This document shows positions 1-5,951 of a stretch of DNA of 7,284 nucleotides, in pieces (position 1 is the stretch's first letter; the number at the start of each line of letters is the position of its first letter). Location of the stretch: NCBI GenBank assembly GCA_903910495.1, contig CAIVZW010000580.1, positions 1-7,284 of the forward strand, read 5' to 3'. Made by a program: the position numbers and the translations under genes. The DNA is from an uncultured beta proteobacterium (GTDB lineage Bacteria > Pseudomonadota > Gammaproteobacteria > Burkholderiales > Rhodocyclaceae). The notes beneath the pieces are model-generated. The model did no database searches. It was not told the origin of the DNA and saw only the letters and a list, made by a program, of their open reading frames with translations.

Positions 1-410
<410 letters not shown>

Positions 411-423
411 TTATTGGCCCCAG

Positions 424-635
424 CAACCGTTCGGGTTGTCAGTGAGAACTCGGCGCGACGCTCCGTGCTTGGGGACGGGCTTGCTAGCCCCAGAGTATTC
501 CGAGCTGCCGCGCCGAAACCAGAGGTCTGTGGATTTATGGACAATTCGCCTACGGCGAACCGGGACGCTTACCGTGGAAAACGCTTCGCGTTTCCCACCG
601 CGCATCCCTTTGCCCACAAGCTCCACAGACCACCA
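424..635 (-). ncRNA. Candidate IS110 bridge RNA
   Basis: Bridge RNAs of IS110 elements pair with donor and target DNA and direct the recombinase. In the known IS621 case the RNA is about 177 nt and is encoded just upstream of the recombinase, on the same strand. Here the corresponding stretch folds into ordered modules. GGTCTGTGGA (524-533) pairs perfectly with 622-631 and encloses two hairpins: 545-550/554-559 and an imperfect long hairpin 562-608 with its apical loop at 585-587. A second domain pairs 449-459 with 507-517 and encloses 477-481/486-490. A small hairpin, 424-428/434-438, follows. The A-C mismatches on the plus strand at 566/604, 578/594, 449/517 and 458/508 all become G-U pairs on the minus strand, so the fold suits RNA made from the transposase strand. 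The exact ends and the guide loops are not determined. Confidence 0.55.
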
Positions 636-641
636 TTCATT

Positions 642-670
642 TATATAAACCCTCAAAACAGAACATACAA
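642..670 (-). promoter_or_regulatory. Candidate sigma70 promoter for the IS110 left-end RNA and transposase
   Basis: Reading the minus strand, TTGTAT (670-665) and TATATA (647-642) are separated by 17 bases. Transcription would begin near 635, just before the outer stem of the bridge-RNA candidate. In IS621 the promoter is completed when the element circularises and its ends join. If that holds here, part of this apparent promoter may be chance flanking sequence. Confidence 0.4.
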
Positions 671-682
671 GAGTACTTCTTC

Positions 683-700
683 GCGATACCGGGGTATCGC
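683..700. repeat. 18-bp palindrome next to the IS110 left end
   Basis: GCGATACC (683-690) and GGTATCGC (693-700) are perfect inverted arms with a 2-base centre. A second hairpin, CGCCT/AGGCG with a GGAT loop, follows at 707-720. The palindromes lie just outside the presumed IS end and could belong to the target site, since several IS110 elements insert at REP-like palindromes, or to the end of the element. Confidence 0.6.
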
Positions 701-720
701 TCAGGGCGCCTGGATAGGCG

Positions 721-822
721 GTCTACGACTGCATTGCCGTGGAGAGTGCATGTTTATTGCCTTCTCGCGGCATGGGGTTGTAAGGTGCCCGTCCTGCTTG
801 GCTTGCGGGGTGGGTCTTGTGG
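721..822. other. Intergenic stretch without a recognisable gene
   Basis: Between the palindromes near the IS end and the REP-like repeats I see no open frame with convincing protein character, no tRNA fold and no clear promoter or terminator. The stretch belongs to the gene-free interval 384-917, whose other parts are described in the bridge-RNA and repeat entries. Confidence 0.5.
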
Positions 823-900
823 GTCGGCCTTCAGGCCGACAAGGTTACGCATGCGCCGCTGTCGGGCTGAAGCCCAACCTACAAGCCCGACCTACAATGG
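823..900. repeat. REP-like palindromic intergenic repeats
   Basis: GTCGGCCT (823-830) is followed by its reverse complement (833-840 and adjoining bases), giving a compact 18-bp palindrome. Next come GTCGGGCTGAAGCCC at 861-875, with a 5-bp stem GGGCT/AGCCC, and then a repeated ACCTACAA separated by GCCCG, ending at 898. Read on the minus strand this is the GTAGGTCGGGCTT / GTAGGTTGGGCTTCAGCCCGAC style of short repeat, which is scattered through the intergenic regions of many beta- and gammaproteobacteria. It lies downstream of the PIN toxin gene, so its stems could also reduce read-through. Confidence 0.6.
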
Positions 901-917
901 ATGTGGCTTTTGTGATC

Positions 918-1334
918 TCAGCGTATGCCGACCAGGAAGGCGGAAGGTGGCATGATGGGGATGCCGCGCCAGGGGTGCATGTTGGCGAGGTGCGGGTCGC
1001 TGGAAACGATCAGTTCGGCCATGGCCGTATCGGCCAGGGCAAGAAATTTATTGTCTTTGGGGTCGGGGCAATCGCTGATGATTTGCGTGACTTCGACGAG
1101 TGCGACGTGGCCACGAAAGCCGGAGATAAAAGCTTCCCTCTGCTCGATGGACAGGTAGGGGTCGAATTTTGGGCGCCGCAGCACTGTTTCCAACTCTTGC
1201 AATGTGGCATGACTGACGCAGACTTCAAACTGCAATAAGGCTTTTTCCAGCGCAAGTGCAGGAATGGATTGAGTGCGAATGGCGGCGCTGACCAATACCC
1301 CCGTATCCAGCACGACGCGTCTAGCGAAGCTCAT
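918..1334 (-). CDS. PIN-domain toxin of a Phd-linked toxin-antitoxin pair
   Basis: The 138-residue protein is a PIN-domain ribonuclease of the COG1569 / 'PIN family toxin component' type. The acidic residues expected to bind the catalytic metal are visible: Asp10 in LDTGVLVSA, Glu47 or Glu49 in LQELE, Asp91/Asp94 in CPDPKDNKFL, and Asp113 in SSDPHL. The length is normal for the family. The ATG at 1334 overlaps the end of the upstream antitoxin gene by 14 bases, which implies translational coupling and fits a toxin made after its antitoxin. PIN toxins usually cleave specific RNAs such as tRNA or rRNA and block translation until held by the antitoxin. The RNA target of this branch cannot be read from sequence. 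Nothing suggests inactivation. Confidence 0.9.
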   Translation of the reverse strand: MSFARRVVLDTGVLVSAAIRTQSIPALALEKALLQFEVCVSHATLQELETVLRRPKFDPYLSIEQREAFISGFRGHVALVEVTQIISDCPDPKDNKFLALADTAMAELIVSSDPHLANMHPWRGIPIMPPSAFLVGIR

Positions 1335-1587
1335 GGACGATCTGGTTGATGTCTTCGTCGCTCAAGGCCGGCACGGGCTGCCCGATTACGTCCTGACGAT
1401 AGGCGGAATACCAGCGAGCCGCCACTTCACGCCGTTTATGAACGTCGGCCAGTTCTTTCATGTCGTGCTCAGAGATGACATAGGCGACAGTACGGCCTCG
1501 GCGGGTGACTTGAATCGGCTCGCGCTGCGAGCGGTCGATCAGTTCTCCAAAGCGGCTTTGGGCTTCGACAGAGGTGATGGCAATCAT
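1321..1587 (-). CDS. Phd/YefM-type antitoxin
   Basis: The 88-residue protein begins MIAITSVEAQSRFGELIDRS and continues with a PIQVTRRGRTVAYVIS segment. This is the typical Phd/YefM fold, whose N-terminal half forms the DNA-binding dimer. The C-terminal part from about residue 45, with HKRREVAARWYSAYRQ, would wrap around the toxin. It is the first gene of the pair and overlaps the PIN toxin start by 14 bases. A GGA lies 8 bases before the ATG at 1587, a weak ribosome site. Antitoxins of this class repress their own promoter, more strongly in complex with toxin. Pairing of a Phd-type antitoxin with a PIN toxin is common. Confidence 0.9.
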   Translation of the reverse strand: MIAITSVEAQSRFGELIDRSQREPIQVTRRGRTVAYVISEHDMKELADVHKRREVAARWYSAYRQDVIGQPVPALSDEDINQIVHELR

Positions 1588-1603
1588 TAATTTATTCCAT
1601 GAA

Positions 1604-1646
1604 ATGGCTAATATGGCTATTCTAGTGATAATTCGGTGAATGGCAA
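1604..1646 (-). promoter_or_regulatory. Promoter and possible operator of the Phd/PIN operon
   Basis: On the minus strand, TTGCCA (1646-1641) and TAGAAT (1624-1619) are spaced by 16 bases. Immediately downstream, TAGCCAT occurs twice with a 9-base period (1619-1613 and 1610-1604). Tandem half-sites overlapping the transcription start are a reasonable binding site for the Phd-type antitoxin. Binding has not been shown. Confidence 0.45.
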
Positions 1647-1667
1647 GACGTCTCGCTTTTGTAGATT

Positions 1668-1684
1668 GGACAGGATGCCTGTCC
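1668..1684. repeat. REP-like hairpin between the two toxin-antitoxin operons
   Basis: GGACAGG (1668-1674) and CCTGTCC (1678-1684) form a perfect 7-bp stem with a 3-base loop, flanked by GTAG and TACGGG. It resembles scattered GTAG-palindrome repeats and sits between two divergent promoters, so it may also separate them. No T-run follows it. Confidence 0.5.
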
Positions 1685-1724
1685 TACGGGCAATTGAACA
1701 ATCTGGATTGAATTATTCCCAAAA

Positions 1725-1745
1725 ATGTATATCCTGTATATACAT
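1725..1745 (+). promoter_or_regulatory. vapBC operator palindrome and -10 region
   Basis: ATGTATAT (1725-1732) and ATATACAT (1738-1745) are perfect 8-bp inverted arms around CCTGT. A TATATA at 1737-1742, with a weak TTATTC 18 bases upstream (1713-1718), would place the -10 box inside the right arm. A repressor here would block RNA polymerase. AbrB-fold VapB antitoxins bind such AT-rich palindromes in their own promoters, so this is the likely autoregulatory site. Confidence 0.65.
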
Positions 1746-1762
1746 GTTAAGAGGAGTTTTTC

Positions 1763-2041
1763 ATGTTGACTCGAGTATTCAAAAGTGGAAATTCGCTGGC
1801 TGTGCGCATTCCAAAGGAACTCGCCTTTGCCAATGCGTCGCAGGTGGTGGAAATCGAGCGCGTGGGGAATACCCTCGTCGTGCGACCCGTGGTGCAAGAG
1901 AGTCTGGCCGGTCTGATGGACATTTGTGCCCAGTTTTCTCCGGATTTCATGGCCAATGGCCGTGACGACTCACCCGAGATGGAACGTGACTGGGAAGAAT
2001 TGGCGCATGCCTCAATGCCAGCGACCGGGCTTGCGAAATGA
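1763..2041 (+). CDS. vapB: VapB antitoxin, AbrB/MazE-type
   Basis: This 92-residue protein has a swapped-hairpin AbrB DNA-binding domain in residues 1-45: MLTRVFKSGNSLAVRIPKE, followed by VVEIERVGNTLVVRP. An acidic tail from about residue 50 (FSPDFMANGRDDSPEMERDWEEL) is expected to bind and block the VapC active site. A strong GAGGAG lies 6 bases before the ATG. The gene overlaps vapC by four bases (ATGA), the classic coupled arrangement. With VapC it should repress its own promoter through the palindrome 18 bases upstream. Size and order are normal for the family. Confidence 0.93.
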   Translation: MLTRVFKSGNSLAVRIPKELAFANASQVVEIERVGNTLVVRPVVQESLAGLMDICAQFSPDFMANGRDDSPEMERDWEELAHASMPATGLAK

Positions 2042-2445
2042 AATTCATGCTGGATACCAACATCTGTATCTATGTCATGCACCAGCAACCGGCAGAGGTC
2101 GCTGCGCGGGTTAGTGCGCTTAAAATTGGTGATGCCTGCATGTCGGTCATCACACTGGCCGAGTTACGAGCCGGTATTGAGGCGTTGACGACAACCCGAA
2201 CCCACAACGAGCGGCTTCTTGATCAATTTGTTCGGCACATCCCGGCTTTGCCTTTTGACGAAGCCGCTGCCCACAGCTACGGGGTGTTGCGTGCCGCCGT
2301 ACCCGAGCGTCGCAAGAATGCGCTTGACCGCCTGATTGCCGCCCATGCGCTGAGCGTGGGGGCCGTCCTGGTTACCAATAATGAGGCCGATTTCAAGGAC
2401 TATCCTGGCCTCGTGGTTGAAAACTGGACATCGTCTGCCTTGTAG
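2038..2445 (+). CDS. vapC: VapC toxin, PIN-domain ribonuclease
   Basis: The 135-residue protein is a standard VapC. It begins MKFMLDTNICIYVM with catalytic Asp6. Glu42 lies in ITLAELRAGIE, Asp97 in NALDRLIAAHA, and Asp118 in VTNNEADF, near the PGLVVENW ending typical of enteric-type VapC/MvpT. All four acidic positions expected for Mg-dependent cleavage are present. Enteric VapC enzymes of this subgroup cut initiator tRNA in the anticodon loop, and a similar target is an inference here. The start ATG is inside the vapB stop region (4-base overlap), so toxin translation is coupled to antitoxin translation. The gene converges with the nucleotidyltransferase gene across 61 bases with no clear terminator. 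Confidence 0.94.
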   Translation: MKFMLDTNICIYVMHQQPAEVAARVSALKIGDACMSVITLAELRAGIEALTTTRTHNERLLDQFVRHIPALPFDEAAAHSYGVLRAAVPERRKNALDRLIAAHALSVGAVLVTNNEADFKDYPGLVVENWTSSAL

Positions 2446-2506
2446 GACGCTTTGTGGCCTGGGCCTCCCGTACCCAACGCCAGATCCTCCATTGGCCTCC
2501 GCAGTG

Positions 2507-3577
2507 TTAGTGAGCTCCAGACAAGAGGCGTTGCACCATATCCAGTGCGGCCGGGTATTGTCCTGCCAGTAATTTTTCCAGTTGGGGGAAGGATTTTTTA
2601 GCGTGTTTTACCATGGTCGATGTCATCGCGCCGGCCGCTTCAACAAGTGATTCAGGGTCTTCTTCGTGCAGTATCGCGGCGAGAATTCCGGCTTGTGCCG
2701 TGTCTTTGTCTTTTTTCGGATTTTCCAGGCCTGATCGCAAATCGGCCACAACCAGCTTATGAAAACAATAGCGTGCTGGTGGCGGGCATCGCACTGGTAT
2801 GAGGTGATCTCGGCCGATAATGACGGTGCTCCATGAGTCCGAAATCAAATAGTCCAGAAATGGTAGCGTTGTGGCATGGGCGTCCAGTTCCGGAATCCGT
2901 TTTGTGGTGTAGGGAATTGCCGACGTTGGCGCAGGCACCAGAAGATCGACTTTTAGTTCACGGCCAATGACTTTGTAGGAGGTCGGCGGACCGGGGGGGC
3001 GCTCCAGTCCCGTCACGGGCGAGAAACGGAGGCCGGTTTGCTTGAGTAATTCGCAAAAGCCGCCGTCTGGCAGGCTTGTAGCGAGCTTGATTGTGCGAAT
3101 CCGGGCAATATCAACGTCCTGGGTGCCGAGAAATGGGGTGGCTTTGTAACCGAGGTGATTGAGTATCGAGCCGAAAGCACGCGTGCCAATCAGAATCCCT
3201 CCACCGGAAAACAGACCGGCATTGCTGAGTTCAGCGATAACCAGCGCCGCATCGTGCTCTACGGATTCAAAACCCAGTTTGCGCAGGTTACGGGCTTGCT
3301 CCCTGATTCTCTTGTAACCCTCAAGTGCTGCCAGCGCTGCCAGATGTTTTTCACACCCTTCCGGCCCCAGATAGTCTTTAACCTGTTTCCCGTTGGCACC
3401 ATACCGAATCCAGACCGCGTAACGACCTCCCCGCTCGCGTGGGTCGATGGCGATGTGACCGGGCGGCTGGGTTTCGATTTGCGTTTGTGATGTCGCCCAT
3501 TCAACGGCTTCCGCAAACATGGCCATGAGAGGCAGGGCATGCTTTTGTAAAACAAAAGGTGTTTTTCGACGGTTCAT
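2507..3577 (-). CDS. GSU2403-type nucleotidyltransferase-fold protein
   Basis: The 356-residue protein resembles the GSU2403-type group (the NTP_transf_8 family as I recall it). The polymerase-beta-like core shows GGILIGTRAFGSIL (about residues 125-138 of the chosen protein), then TQDVDIAR with Asp154 and Asp156, and a later strand ELKVDLLVP with Asp211. This is the GT/S...DxD...D pattern that binds Mg and NTP. The N-terminal 110 residues include a GRYAVWIRYG strand and a helical segment, and the C-terminal third is helical. I chose the ATG at 3577 rather than the in-frame ATG at 3619. The latter lies upstream of the predicted -10 box, so it would not be on the transcript. There is no Shine-Dalgarno before 3577. 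Substrate and biological role are unknown. It has no partner gene that I can see, and a transferase toxin or RNA modifier is only a possibility. Confidence 0.8.
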   Translation of the reverse strand: MNRRKTPFVLQKHALPLMAMFAEAVEWATSQTQIETQPPGHIAIDPRERGGRYAVWIRYGANGKQVKDYLGPEGCEKHLAALAALEGYKRIREQARNLRKLGFESVEHDAALVIAELSNAGLFSGGGILIGTRAFGSILNHLGYKATPFLGTQDVDIARIRTIKLATSLPDGGFCELLKQTGLRFSPVTGLERPPGPPTSYKVIGRELKVDLLVPAPTSAIPYTTKRIPELDAHATTLPFLDYLISDSWSTVIIGRDHLIPVRCPPPARYCFHKLVVADLRSGLENPKKDKDTAQAGILAAILHEEDPESLVEAAGAMTSTMVKHAKKSFPQLEKLLAGQYPAALDMVQRLLSGAH

Positions 3578-3583
3578 GGCGCG

Positions 3584-3618
3584 TGTTGTGTAATAAGTAT
3601 TGATTATATTACACAACA
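3584..3618 (-). promoter_or_regulatory. 12-bp inverted-repeat operator over the nucleotidyltransferase promoter
   Basis: TGTTGTGTAATA (3584-3595) and TATTACACAACA (3607-3618) are perfect 12-bp inverted arms with an 11-base spacer. On the minus strand a consensus TATAAT occupies 3608-3603, inside the spacer and one arm. Transcription should begin near 3596, leaving about 19 bases before the ATG at 3577. No good -35 hexamer is visible at 16-18 bases. The geometry fits a dimeric regulator that represses the gene, or activates it if the missing -35 is compensated. The regulator is not identified. Confidence 0.7.
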
Positions 3619-3625
3619 AGTTATC

Positions 3626-3647
3626 TCATCTGCAAGGCATCAGATGA
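3626..3647 (-). terminator. Possible weak hairpin after the diguanylate cyclase gene
   Basis: TCATCTG (3626-3632) and CAGATGA (3641-3647) form a 7-bp stem with an 8-base loop starting right after the TAA at 3649-3651. No U-run follows on the minus strand, so it is at best a weak or factor-dependent terminator. Confidence 0.3.
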
Positions 3648-3648
3648 C

Positions 3649-5451
3649 TTACCCCGTAACCACCCGGTTCTTGCCGGCCTTTTTGGCGGCATACATTGCT
3701 TCGTCGGCCCGCTTGGTAATGCTCGTCTGGGTGTCGTCGGGGCGCAGGTCGGTCACGCCGGCGCTGAAGGTTATCAACAACTTTTCGTTTTCGTGCAGGA
3801 AAAATCGTTTGGTCAGTTCCCTCTGCAGGCGGACGATGGCCTTTTTGGCGGCATCGACCGGCGTGTCGGGCATGATGATGATGAACTCTTCCCCGCCAAA
3901 CCGGGCCAGGGTGTCCTGTGGTCGCAGCGTATCCCGGATGACGGTGACCAGATGAATGAGCGCGGTGTCACCGGCTTCATGCCCGAGCGAGTCGTTCAGT
4001 TTCTTGAAGTTGTCGATGTCGAGCAGGGCAACGCAGAGTGCAGATCTCCTGCGCTGCGAGCGCGCAACTTCGCTGTCGAAAGTTTCTTCAAGGCCGCGCC
4101 GGTTGAGCGCACCGGTGAGCTGGTCATGGCGGACCAGCGTACTGGCCTTGTCGAGTTCGCCTTGCAGCTCATTGATGCGTTTGTCGGCTTCTTCAACCCG
4201 CTGTTTGGAGGCGCGCAGATCATCTCGTGAACGCTGGGCGTTGATCTGGATGATCCGGGTTTCGCTGATGACTTCGGCGAGTACGTCTTCCAGTTGGCCG
4301 ATGTCATCGGCCTTGCTGATTTTCTGCACACAGATTTCAATCTTGTCGTGGTAATCCGAGGTCGAGTCGGCAAATTCAGCGAGGTGATCGACGAATCCGG
4401 CCAGCATTTGTTTGAGCGCCTCCTTGGCTTCAGTCAGGCTGTGCTTGAGCTGGCTCTGCTTGAATATGACTTCCTTGAGACGGTGTTCGGCATCGTTGAT
4501 CGAGCGGATGTTCATCGGGCGCGCGACAATCTCGCGCACCATGTCGATTTGCCCGTTCAGCCAGCGATCATCGACCACCAGTTCGCTGACATTGTCGATC
4601 ATGAGTTGCAGCAGCTTGAGCAAGCCGGTACGCAGTTCGTTACGGTCCTCGGCCAGAAACTCCAGGCGGTAAGCCAGGCGCTTGACGGCGGCCAGCATCT
4701 CCTGCATGGCCTGCAGCGTATTGGCGCTGCGCACCGATGTGGCAATGGCCTTCGCCTCGGCGGCCAGTTCAGGATCGTCGCCGAGTTGTGTGATGACGGC
4801 CACTTCGAGCGTATAGGCGAACAGGTCGCGCAGTTCGGGCAGCAATTCGCTGGCGCGACTCACCGGGACTGCGGAAGGGGTTGACAGGACAGGCGTTAAT
4901 TCTGATGCTGGCGCTTCGGGCAGGTCGTCGATGTCGCCCTCAAGCATTGCCGTATCATCGGGTTCAGCGCTATTCTGCGACCACGATTTGATCAGGCGTT
5001 GCAGGCGGCCGAACAGAATTTCACTATTCTTCGAGGCTCCGGCAAGAACGTGTTCAAGCGATTCTCGTTTGCGCGCCGGAGTCAGGGTGGACTGCTTGGC
5101 TTCCCACTGGCGCAGGAATTCGGTAATCAAATCCCCCCAGTTCTGTTCGGATTCCGTGCTGTGTTCCTTGACAAATTCAGTCAGTGTCTTGCAGTAATCC
5201 TCCCAGTTTTTCCCCTTGAGCGCCTGATCTAGCTGGCGTGAGAGGCGCTGCTGAACCGGGTTTTCCTTGGGCAGCGTGGCAATGAGTGACTTGAGTTCGC
5301 GTTCGGGAAAAACATCAGCAGTTTTCTCTTTAATGCCGGCGATTTCGTTGTAGATGTCGCGGTAGTTGTCCGGAGACGGCGACATTCTCCGTGACATCAG
5401 TTGCTTCAGGGTTTCGCGGGCAATTTCAGAAGGGTTAGAGGGAGTTGCCAT
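3649..5451 (-). CDS. Diguanylate cyclase (GGEEF) with long helical N-terminal region
   Basis: The 600-residue protein makes the second messenger cyclic di-GMP from two GTP. The GGDEF domain occupies about residues 435-600. It contains DQLTGALNRRGLEE, the metal-binding LLDIDNFKKLND (Asp478), and the active-site signature FGGEEF with GGEEF at 519-523. An RPQD motif (510-513) lies five residues before it, matching the RxxD inhibitory site, so product feedback is expected. A helical segment at about 405-440, probably a coiled coil (QRVEEADKRINELQGELDKA), precedes the domain and would align the dimer. Residues 1-400 are mostly helical with no transmembrane segment or signal peptide, and I cannot assign them to a known sensor fold. 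The protein is probably cytoplasmic. The ATG at 5451 has no clear Shine-Dalgarno. Confidence 0.93.
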   Translation of the reverse strand: MATPSNPSEIARETLKQLMSRRMSPSPDNYRDIYNEIAGIKEKTADVFPERELKSLIATLPKENPVQQRLSRQLDQALKGKNWEDYCKTLTEFVKEHSTESEQNWGDLITEFLRQWEAKQSTLTPARKRESLEHVLAGASKNSEILFGRLQRLIKSWSQNSAEPDDTAMLEGDIDDLPEAPASELTPVLSTPSAVPVSRASELLPELRDLFAYTLEVAVITQLGDDPELAAEAKAIATSVRSANTLQAMQEMLAAVKRLAYRLEFLAEDRNELRTGLLKLLQLMIDNVSELVVDDRWLNGQIDMVREIVARPMNIRSINDAEHRLKEVIFKQSQLKHSLTEAKEALKQMLAGFVDHLAEFADSTSDYHDKIEICVQKISKADDIGQLEDVLAEVISETRIIQINAQRSRDDLRASKQRVEEADKRINELQGELDKASTLVRHDQLTGALNRRGLEETFDSEVARSQRRRSALCVALLDIDNFKKLNDSLGHEAGDTALIHLVTVIRDTLRPQDTLARFGGEEFIIIMPDTPVDAAKKAIVRLQRELTKRFFLHENEKLLITFSAGVTDLRPDDTQTSITKRADEAMYAAKKAGKNRVVTG

Positions 5452-5550
5452 GGTTCGTGCGATTTACTTGGTGGAATAATGATGTGGATGGATAGCGTTT
5501 ATTGCAAACCGGAATTCGCCCTTCTGGATGCGGCATCTGCCCTCTTCGGC

Positions 5551-5556
5551 TATAAT
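5551..5556 (+). promoter_or_regulatory. -10 box of a possible RNA gene
   Basis: GGCTATAATCCGCGCC (5549-5564) has a consensus TATAAT followed by a GC-rich discriminator, the style of stable-RNA promoters. No convincing -35 hexamer is seen 16-18 bases upstream. It closely resembles the GCTATAATTCACGG before the intact tRNA. Confidence 0.4.
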
Positions 5557-5578
5557 CCGCGCCTCAACAGCAGGGTAT

Positions 5579-5650
5579 GCCCCCGTAGCATGAAGGTCGT
5601 GCAGTTGATTTGTAACGGACGACCCCTGATTCTTACGCTGCGTCATTTGT
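5579..5650 (+). pseudogene. tRNA-Thr-like remnant or unrecognised small RNA
   Basis: After the TATAAT at 5551 the sequence starts GCCCCCGTAGC, as a tRNA acceptor and D arm might. It then shares the 12 bases GTTGATTTGTAA (5603-5614) with the anticodon arm of the intact tRNA-Thr (5977-5988). The matching 3' acceptor strand and T arm are not found, so no complete cloverleaf forms. A local stem GGTCGT/ACGACC (5595-5600/5619-5624) is possible. With the terminator-like hairpin at 5685-5706, the unit copies the order of the intact tRNA locus. It is either a decayed tRNA copy or a small RNA. The interpretation is tentative. Confidence 0.3.
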
Positions 5651-5684
5651 GATATTAAGCTAATTATTCAATACGTTATAAATT

Positions 5685-5710
5685 AAGCCCTGTGTTCATT
5701 GGGCTTTCTA
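5685..5710 (+). terminator. Terminator-like hairpin AAGCCC/GGGCTT
   Basis: AAGCCC (5685-5690) pairs with GGGCTT (5701-5706) over a 10-base loop and is followed by TCTATT. The T-run is short, so termination may be weak. It would end an RNA begun at the 5551 box. Confidence 0.45.
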
Positions 5711-5909
5711 TTGGCATGGGTAGCAGCCAGTTTCGCTATCAGTCGATCAACTACCCCGCCTGATAATTTAAGCACTGACCTGCCTTTGCCTGAGTAGTTT
5801 AACAGCCTTATTGGATGCTGAGTTTCCCCCGAAATTTCATCTGTCTTCGTTAATATTGAATCTTGCTGAAATGTGCTTTGTCCATTCTGCTTGCTTCGGT
5901 CCTCAACGG
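5711..5909. other. Intergenic stretch without a supported gene
   Basis: This is lower-GC DNA between the two RNA-type units. The minus strand is open for 82 codons (5930 to 5683) but offers no ATG and ends inside the hairpin at 5685. I see no tRNA fold, repeat array or strong promoter before 5910. Confidence 0.5.
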
Positions 5910-5938
5910 TTGCCTGGAATGACTCGGAAAGCTATAAT
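5910..5938 (+). promoter_or_regulatory. Sigma70 promoter of tRNA-Thr
   Basis: TTGCCT (5910-5915) and a perfect TATAAT (5933-5938) are separated by exactly 17 bases. The start of transcription would be near 5945, about 7 bases before the tRNA. Confidence 0.75.
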
Positions 5939-5951
5939 TCACGGCTGTTTC

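Noticed and set aside
683..900. CRISPR array, considered because of repeated palindromes
   Set aside because: The repeats are unequal in sequence and spacing, too few, and there are no spacers of constant length.
2446..2506. GGCCTGGGCC palindrome between vapC and the nucleotidyltransferase gene as a terminator
   Set aside because: The arms are only four bases with a 2-base centre and no T-run follows on either strand.
3578..3619. Upstream in-frame ATG at 3619 as the start of the nucleotidyltransferase
   Set aside because: It lies upstream of the TATAAT box (3608-3603) and at the edge of the inverted repeat, so the transcript would begin after it. The added 14 residues look non-coding.
4294..4884. 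196-codon plus-strand frame opposite the diguanylate cyclase
   Set aside because: It is antisense to a clear 600-residue gene of high-GC codon use. No ribosome site or family resemblance was seen.
5464..5646. 60-codon minus-strand frame in the gap beside the diguanylate cyclase
   Set aside because: It overlaps the tRNA-like unit, shows no recognisable motif and has no convincing ribosome site.
5683..5930. An 82-codon open frame on the minus strand ending ...GGVVDRLIAKLAA...
   Set aside because: It has no ATG and only one internal GTG, many TCA/TTA/ATA codons unlike the neighbouring genes, no ribosome site, and it ends inside a hairpin. Chance openness is more likely in this lower-GC stretch.
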